47,700 nt of DNA, taken from an uncultured Roseburia sp. Lineage in GTDB: Bacteria; Bacillota; Clostridia; Lachnospirales; Lachnospiraceae. Location of the stretch: NCBI GenBank assembly GCA_947644305.1, contig CANRYS010000023.1, forward strand, positions 1 to 47,700, written 5' to 3'. A program made the position numbers and the translations under genes. Below are positions 43,301 to 47,700 of the stretch, piece after piece. Below the pieces are notes generated by a model, which saw only the letters and a list, made by a program, of their open reading frames with translations, had not been told where the DNA came from and did not search any database. The stretch's first letter is position 1; each line of letters starts with the position of its first letter.

Positions 43301-45985
43301 TATTATTGGAATTATGAGAAATATGGAAAGAGAAGAGAAAAGACCGGACTAAGGAAACTAGATTTTTCGGCGGCGAAAAATCTAGAGATTATTGGAAATG
43401 CTGCATTTCGGCAGTGCAACGTGACAGACGTACAGCTTACCAATTCGCCATTGGTTAAGGTTTCCGATAGTATGTTTGACCAGTGTTCATATCTGAGAAA
43501 TGTTTCATTTGGCGATAAGGTACAAAGTGTAGAGCAAAATGTTCTTAGGGATACGGTAAGCCTTACCACCGTAAGTATACCAGCAAGTGCTTCGATAAAA
43601 GGGACAGCCATTAGTGGAGCATTTGGCAAAGTTACGATGGATAGGGAAAATGTAAAGCCACAGGCGGACCCGACCCTTAGTTTGTCCTATAAGGAAAATC
43701 AAGAGGTAGTAATCCCCATTCATAATAGCATCCGGCTTCCGATCAATGCATTCAATAAGGATGTTTTGAATGGTTCTGTAAAAGTAGTGATCGTGGACGG
43801 ATCCAAGGAGACAGATATACTTGGAAAATCTGCTCAGGGACTCCGGGCAGAATTTGATATGTCAAAAGAGCCATATTCTTTCGTATTACATGGGGAAGGG
43901 TATCTGGAAGATCCGGTGACTGTTAAGATCGAAGCCGGAGCAGCATTTCATTATATAAATGCAAAAAATACAGGCTGGAGCAGCAGCCATACCTTTACCT
44001 ACCGGGTATCTGTACAGGATGTGCCGACCCAGAGTGTGTCCGTATCGGCAAGTGAGGACAATACGGTAAAAGAAAACCCATCCATGTATGATGAGACGAC
44101 CGGTAAGAAAGCATTATATATACCTGTAAAAAGTTTGGCAGCTACAAATGGAATCAAATTGACAGCAAAGATCGATCCTGTGGAGACTACCGATCAGGTG
44201 TCCTGGTCCTCAACAGATAATGAAGTGGTTGAAGTCAGCGATATGCAGTATGAGGCGGGGAGCGGTGTGGCCACTGCCATTGTGAAGTGTAAAAAGCCAG
44301 GAGATGCGACAGTTATGGTAAACTCTGGAACGGTTCATGACAAGATTGCAGTGACCGGCCAGATACCAGTGGCATCCGGAGGGTTTAGCTGCACAACTGG
44401 CGGAAGCTTGTTGGATACCAAGATAACCAATAATGCCACTTTTGGACTTTCCGTGGGAGACAGCGATAAGATCAGCATCGGGGTAGATTATGGAAAGACA
44501 GAATACGACGACAGTCTGTTAGCCATATACGGCGAGAAGGCGGTGATTGAATCTTCTGATGAAAATGTGGTCACAGTGAACCCGGATGGAACCTTCCGTG
44601 CAGTAGGTGAGGGGACTGCTGTGATCACGATCAAAGGGCAGGCCAGCGGAACGAAAATGCAGTTTACCTTACAGGTGTCAAAAGAAAATAATTACACTCC
44701 ATTCTCTGTGACGGTAACGGGTGCCAATGAGGTAAATGTTGGCGAGAGCATACAGCTATCGGCAGCGGTTGCCCCGAAGGTGGCGTCTCAGGTGGTGACA
44801 TGGAGGGTAGCTTCTGGTCAAAATTGTGTTTCGGTGGATGCTGAGGGAAAGGTGACTGGGCTAGCAAGAGGAGAGGCTGATATCGTGGCTACATCTGCTG
44901 AAAAAGACAGTGTCAAATCGGAGGCCTTTAAGGTTACCGTAAAAGCTCCGGTAAAAGAACTGCGTATTTTAGATGAAAATGTGACGTTAGAAGTGGGTAG
45001 AAGTATGAGCTTTGCAAAGACGACGAAGACGGATGCGACAAAAGGATTCTTCGTATCTCCATCGGATACCACGGATAAGATTGATTGGAAGAGTAGCAAT
45101 GAAGGCGTTCTTCAGGTGACGCAGGGAACGAATCAGAGTGTTTCAGTTAAGGCACTGGTGGTGGGAACGGCAGAGCTGACAGGAATATCCTCTTCTGGAG
45201 TACGTGCATCTGTTGTGGTAAATGTGATCCAAAAAGCAGAGTCCATCGAAGTAGATAAGGAAGTAACCCTCAATGTTGGGAAAACTCATAGGTTGAATCC
45301 CCAGAAAGTACCAGCGACTTCCAATGAAGAACTGACCTATACCTACTCTTCAGGTGATCCCAAAATCGCGACCGTGGATGCCAGTGGTGTGATCCGGGCT
45401 GTGGCACCAGGAGCGGTTTCAATCAACGTAAAATCCAGTACCGGAAAAACGGCATCCTGTCGAGTGACGGTCAAACAACCAGCAAATAAGATCACACTAT
45501 TGCTGAATCGGCCAAGTACCAAGACCATCTATCTGGCGAAAGGTCAGAGCGTGACATTGAATACCAGACTGACACCAGAAAATGCTACGGATGAGCTGAC
45601 GTATAAATCCAGTAAGTCAAAGGTGGCGCCAGTGACATCAAGTGGTGTCGTTACGGCGAAGAAAAAAGGTTCTGCTAAGATAACAATAAAGGCAGATTCC
45701 GGTAAAAGGATCTCTGTAAAGATTGTGGTATCCAAGAAAGAGGTTAAGGCGAAGAAAGTTAAGATCAAGGCGCCCAAGACTGTGAAGAGGAAAAAGACAG
45801 TAAAATTGACAGTCAGCCTCAAATCAGCTAAGTCTACAGATACACTTTCTTTCGCAAGTAATAAGCCCAACGTAGCGGAGATCGATGCCTATGGATATCT
45901 AAAGGCGAAAAAGAAAGGAAAGGTTAAGATTACGGTGACGGCAAGTTCCGGCAAGAAGGCGGTAAAGACTATAAAAGTTAAATAA
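40400..45985 (+). CDS. Giant secreted BspA-like LRR protein with C-terminal Ig-like (Big_2) domains
   Basis: An 1861-residue exported protein. AAAAGGAGA precedes ATG 40400 by 8 nt; a signal peptide covers about 1-43. LRR_5-type repeats (for example ILLPDGVTKIGNNAFDACSN, and VILPDSVVVLGESVFVDN) fill about 150-610 and 800-1090, split by a non-repeat insert of about 180 residues (YDNAYDKENTDN ... DTFYCSQGNVDG). From about 1210 to the end, six or seven Big_2-like modules follow (for example SIEVDKEVTLNVGKTHRL; KIATVDASGVIRAVAPG). The last 90 residues are Lys-rich with no LPXTG, so wall attachment may be ionic or by another anchor. Such proteins bind host or other microbial surfaces; a target cannot be predicted. 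Confidence 0.92.
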   Translation: MMKKKGKMSIAMRVLSIMLALALIITSVQTAVSPGRDAKAASDESMGDMEMLSASHIPDSEVRNFYTILANAQRNLEVAQKKEDEAAIAAAEAVIQELSGMNAGAVVIKYGNNVTYTEQVYGRYLVNYPGKIDFTGLTVKNIQGIGWARSASEFDLSGVRVTEVPENEFAFCKMTKILLPDGVTKIGNNAFDACSNLVTLMIGTGEENIVDLTKVNEVGASAFSGCEAITEVKFADYNASKPELKLGTRAFASCKNLEEIKIPIKTAANLGANAFEQCVKLVKVGLHNDLAYLSNGLFQGAGASEYNIQFYVIEKGENSSVSQLPDHISYVGDNCFTNAWLWDMDLTTCTKLTKLNQYSFSSSKIRSLKLPESLETIEMQAFGAATMDSIVIPEKCINIGEGAFNKCSIQEITLPDALTEIKADTFKACKYLNGSFIHLSENSKLEKIGSYAFANCESLKTTVFLKNLRNLTTIEESAFASCFAYWKDKNNNTINDAYQEMAVATGLEEVILPDSVVVLGESVFVDNYALRKVDLGNGVKEIPDKAFYLSSRGAKLETVILPDRLESIGKSAFENQTRLFTIGTRTAKKEGTLQFGSRLASIGDRAFAGCSVENSIRVNGVKAYALKEKIKTVSESGLTQLKIFDYDNAYDKENTDNAARAADYCRNIYIDEADIFSKESLPEGTFNEKGELEDPNYMELYIVAKKAWVDEDMLMSVRGDSTDKQIELYKNEYETDTQAYKDRFYSKYDGSLTDTFYCSQGNVDGLISLQSAADKRECWIRAVVSSEIEQVALPGESCSIGMTYVFGVRDVNLPDSMREDSLGASAFEKCFSLNKVTLSENLTEIKQNTFSGAAKEINSLNGNKYYDYYGLRTIYIPEGMKKIGDGAFQRCYNLYFKESSTSALGTSLESIGNNAFMECYSLETMKFPTSLTTIGSSAFAQCAVRNTSDADCKRESTIREDQELKYTYYWNYEKYGKRREKTGLRKLDFSAAKNLEIIGNAAFRQCNVTDVQLTNSPLVKVSDSMFDQCSYLRNVSFGDKVQSVEQNVLRDTVSLTTVSIPASASIKGTAISGAFGKVTMDRENVKPQADPTLSLSYKENQEVVIPIHNSIRLPINAFNKDVLNGSVKVVIVDGSKETDILGKSAQGLRAEFDMSKEPYSFVLHGEGYLEDPVTVKIEAGAAFHYINAKNTGWSSSHTFTYRVSVQDVPTQSVSVSASEDNTVKENPSMYDETTGKKALYIPVKSLAATNGIKLTAKIDPVETTDQVSWSSTDNEVVEVSDMQYEAGSGVATAIVKCKKPGDATVMVNSGTVHDKIAVTGQIPVASGGFSCTTGGSLLDTKITNNATFGLSVGDSDKISIGVDYGKTEYDDSLLAIYGEKAVIESSDENVVTVNPDGTFRAVGEGTAVITIKGQASGTKMQFTLQVSKENNYTPFSVTVTGANEVNVGESIQLSAAVAPKVASQVVTWRVASGQNCVSVDAEGKVTGLARGEADIVATSAEKDSVKSEAFKVTVKAPVKELRILDENVTLEVGRSMSFAKTTKTDATKGFFVSPSDTTDKIDWKSSNEGVLQVTQGTNQSVSVKALVVGTAELTGISSSGVRASVVVNVIQKAESIEVDKEVTLNVGKTHRLNPQKVPATSNEELTYTYSSGDPKIATVDASGVIRAVAPGAVSINVKSSTGKTASCRVTVKQPANKITLLLNRPSTKTIYLAKGQSVTLNTRLTPENATDELTYKSSKSKVAPVTSSGVVTAKKKGSAKITIKADSGKRISVKIVVSKKEVKAKKVKIKAPKTVKRKKTVKLTVSLKSAKSTDTLSFASNKPNVAEIDAYGYLKAKKKGKVKITVTASSGKKAVKTIKVK

Positions 45986-45992
45986 GTTTATG

Positions 45993-46021
45993 ACATATCA
46001 AAAGATCCCCTTGCATATACT
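45993..46021 (+). promoter_or_regulatory. Sigma-E-type sporulation promoter for spoIVA
   Basis: ACATATC (45993-45999) and CATATACT (46014-46021) are 14 nt apart. The -10 box matches the sigma-E consensus CATACAHT at 7 of 8 positions and the -35 keeps the ATAT core. The start would be near 46028, inside the loop of the terminator hairpin. Confidence 0.65.
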
Positions 46022-46048
46022 TTAACAGTTTAGCAAGGGGGTTTTTTT
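46007..46048 (+). terminator. Terminator of the LRR gene whose 3' arm is also the spoIVA RBS
   Basis: CCCCTTGC (46007-46014) pairs with GCAAGGGG (46033-46040), followed by G and seven T (46042-46048), and the spoIVA ATG starts at 46049. AAGGGGG (46036-46041) is the only RBS candidate for spoIVA. Confidence 0.85.
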
Positions 46049-47527
46049 ATGGACAGTGGATATAATGTGTACGAAGATATAAACAAAAGAACCGGAGGAG
46101 AAATATATCTGGGAGTAGTTGGTCCTGTGAGAACCGGAAAAAGTACATTTATAAAAAATTTCATGGAGATTATGGTTATACCGGAGCTGATGGACGAAGG
46201 AGAGAGACAGAGAACCATCGACGAGCTTCCTCAATCTTCGGATGGTAAGACCATTATGACGACAGAGCCCAAATTTATACCAAAGAATGGAGCAGCACTC
46301 ACGCTGCCCAGTGGCGCTGCCTGTAAGATCCGTCTGATTGATTGTGTGGGATTTGTCGTGAAGGATGCCGCCGGTTATATGGAAGAGGGAAAAGAGCGGA
46401 TGGTCAAGACACCTTGGTCCGCCCAGGAAATTCCCTTCACGAAGGCGGCAGAATTGGGTACAAGGAAAGTCATCGAAGAACATTCAAATATTGGGATCAT
46501 TGTCACCACGGATGGAAGCTTTACGGATCTCTCCAGAGAACAGTATGTAGAGGGAGAGGAAAAGACCGTCGAAGAGTGCAGGAAGGCCGGAAAGCCGACG
46601 ATGATCATTTTGAACACAGTAAATCCTCACTCCGAGTCCGCCAAAAATCTGGCGGAGGAGATGGAGCAGAAATATAACATGAGTGTCTTGCCTTTGGATT
46701 GTAAAAGGCTGAAAAAGGAGGATGTATATCGGATCATGGAAACCATTTTATCGGATTTTCCCATTGGAAGGATCAATTTCTTTCTTCCCAAATGGGTAGA
46801 GTTTCTGGACAGGGATCACTGGCTGAAAAAAGACCTTTTGGAGCAGTGCAGGGAAATGCTCATGAATATGCGGCTTATGAAAGATGTGACCAAGGAGCGT
46901 CTAAATCTGGAAGCTGATTATATCAAGGGAGTTTATATCCAGGATAAGCAGATGGAAAACGGACAGGTCAATATTTCCGTGGAATTTCAGGAGCACTATT
47001 ATTATGAGATCCTTAGTGACATGATCGGAACTCCTATTACTGGAGAGTATGAACTGATCGCTACCTTGAAGGAACTGGCAGGTAAAAGGGCGGAATATGA
47101 GTCCATTGGAACCGCGTGCGAACAGGTAAAAGGGCGGGGGTATGGAATCGTCACTCCGACAATGGAGGAGATCGAGATCGCTGAACCGGAGCTGATTAAA
47201 CATGGAAATAAATATGGAGTGAAGATCAAGGCGGTCTGCCCATCCCTGCATCTGATCCAGGCAAATATTGAGACAGAGATCGCACCCATCGTAGGCAGCG
47301 AGGAGCAGGCGAAAGATCTTATTGAATATATCGAAATGAACAGCAAAGAAAATCCCGACGGAATTTTTGATACGAACATTTTCGGGAAAACGATACGGCA
47401 GTTGGTGGATGACGGTATCATGAATAAGGTCAACCGGCTGACAGAGGAGAGCCAGGTGAAACTTCAGGATACGATACAAAAGGTAGTCAATGATTCCAAT
47501 GGCGGTCTGGTGTGTATCATAATATAA
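46049..47527 (+). CDS. spoIVA: Stage IV sporulation protein A (spore-coat morphogenetic ATPase)
   Basis: A 492-residue protein. It polymerises on the outer forespore membrane using ATP and forms the base of the spore coat; it also links to cortex formation. Walker A is GPVRTGKST near residue 25, after YEDINKRTGGEIYLGVVG; IRLIDCVGFVV, PWSAQEIPFTKAAELGTRKVI, TTDGSFTDLSREQYV and a sensor-like ILNTVNP follow. The middle and C-terminal domains end with GGLVCIII, as is typical. The start is fixed by the RBS AAGGGGG with a 7-T spacer. A sigma-E-type promoter directly upstream fits its known mother-cell expression. It proves that the organism belongs to an endospore-forming lineage. Confidence 0.97.
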   Translation: MDSGYNVYEDINKRTGGEIYLGVVGPVRTGKSTFIKNFMEIMVIPELMDEGERQRTIDELPQSSDGKTIMTTEPKFIPKNGAALTLPSGAACKIRLIDCVGFVVKDAAGYMEEGKERMVKTPWSAQEIPFTKAAELGTRKVIEEHSNIGIIVTTDGSFTDLSREQYVEGEEKTVEECRKAGKPTMIILNTVNPHSESAKNLAEEMEQKYNMSVLPLDCKRLKKEDVYRIMETILSDFPIGRINFFLPKWVEFLDRDHWLKKDLLEQCREMLMNMRLMKDVTKERLNLEADYIKGVYIQDKQMENGQVNISVEFQEHYYYEILSDMIGTPITGEYELIATLKELAGKRAEYESIGTACEQVKGRGYGIVTPTMEEIEIAEPELIKHGNKYGVKIKAVCPSLHLIQANIETEIAPIVGSEEQAKDLIEYIEMNSKENPDGIFDTNIFGKTIRQLVDDGIMNKVNRLTEESQVKLQDTIQKVVNDSNGGLVCIII

Positions 47528-47534
47528 TTTTAAT

Positions 47535-47579
47535 AAAAAAGGGTTTCGGCTGCAGGTTTACCTGACCGGAACCTTTTTT
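47535..47579 (+). terminator. Terminator of spoIVA
   Basis: AAAAAAGGGTTTCGG (47535-47549) pairs with CCGGAACCTTTTTT (47566-47579), with an inner CAGG/CCTG stem. Confidence 0.92.
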
Positions 47580-47609
47580 AGCGCCATCGAGCTAGCTCGA
47601 TGGCGCTAA
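47578..47609. repeat. Perfect 32-bp palindrome (dispersed repeat)
   Basis: TTAGCGCCATCGAGCTA followed directly by its own complement. The left half recurs at the trpE stop (33722-33738). It sits immediately after the spoIVA terminator and shares its last bases. Confidence 0.92.
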
Positions 47610-47620
47610 TTTGAACCCTG

Positions 47621-47656
47621 CCTCCGACTTGTGATTTTCCAATTTACAAGCGGAGG
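47621..47656 (+). other. Hairpin at the end of the window
   Basis: CCTCCG (47621-47626) and CTTGT (47628-47632) pair with ACAAG (47646-47650) and CGGAGG (47651-47656), with one bulged A and a 13-nt loop. No T-run follows. The rest, to 47700, shows no gene start; the unit may be the leader of a gene beyond the window. Confidence 0.5.
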
Positions 47657-47700
47657 TCGAAGATTTCGGATTGTGATAGCAGCAAAATAGCTAGGCGCTT

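Noticed and set aside
1-47700. CRISPR array or restriction, abortive-infection or other known defence cluster
   Set aside because: No regular repeat-spacer array was seen. The only 23-bp tandem repeats (18036-18104) are contiguous and have no spacers. No defence-gene set was recognised.
47621-47700. tRNA gene at the window end
   Set aside because: The hairpin CCTCCG/CGGAGG is tRNA-stem-like in length, but there is no T-arm consensus or cloverleaf in the visible sequence.

Overview
The window looks like a chromosomal segment of an endospore-forming, low-to-medium GC Firmicute, most likely of the Lachnospiraceae (Clostridia). The reasons are spoIVA with a sigma-E-type promoter, a T-box-controlled trpEGDCFBA operon, a BceRS-BceAB module, a YjfB-like motility protein, an Rpn-type PD-(D/E)XK protein, BspA-like LRR/Big_2 surface proteins and frequent TTG/GTG starts behind strong Shine-Dalgarno sequences. 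The genus cannot be fixed from the sequence alone.

Layout. 1-8256: a surface cassette with a small membrane-anchored acidic protein, a 2091-residue secreted RHS/YD-repeat protein with an AT-rich DUF4474-like C-terminal tip, and a lipoprotein. 8369-10107: holA, a tRNA-Ser(CGA) and a YaiI/YqxD protein. 10249-14064: blaR1 and blaI (minus strand) diverging from an L,D-transpeptidase gene, with a clear BlaI operator. 14065-15811: an AT-rich accessory patch with gene remnants (a probable DUF6033-like fragment and an IS200-type TnpA tail) around an autoregulated TetR gene and a GNAT acetyltransferase. 15853-19983: glmS (minus), a highly structured intergenic element with its own promoter, aroB, yraN and a small yjfB-like gene. 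20153-23264: der, plsY, gpsA, with a 102-bp tandem duplication across the plsY/gpsA junction. 23432-25627: a secreted carboxylesterase with an Ig-like domain. 25705-30286: BceS, BceR, BceB and BceA on the minus strand. 30557-31522: an Rpn-like protein. 31680-38795: the Trp T-box leader, carrying a palindromic/tandem-repeat insertion, and the complete trp operon. 39078-45985: an FKBP/trigger-factor-like lipoprotein and a giant LRR/Big_2 surface protein. 46049-47527: spoIVA.

How the genes work together. The trp genes form one translationally coupled operon (ATGA or ATGAATAA overlaps) sensed by uncharged tRNA-Trp. aroB supplies the shikimate pathway upstream of chorismate but is unlinked to trp. 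blaI/blaR1 form a beta-lactam sensor unit beside a beta-lactam-tolerant type of cross-linking enzyme. The Bce module is a typical antimicrobial-peptide detoxification unit. Several surface proteins (RHS, esterase, LRR) are interspersed with housekeeping genes.

The most notable non-coding signals are: the terminator whose 3' arm is also the spoIVA ribosome binding site, with a sigma-E promoter starting inside the hairpin loop; the 25-bp hairpin plus 23-bp repeats before aroB; the repeat element inside the trp leader; the plsY/gpsA duplication; and short dispersed palindromic repeats that supply stop codons to neighbouring genes. I did not find an obvious new multi-gene defence system.
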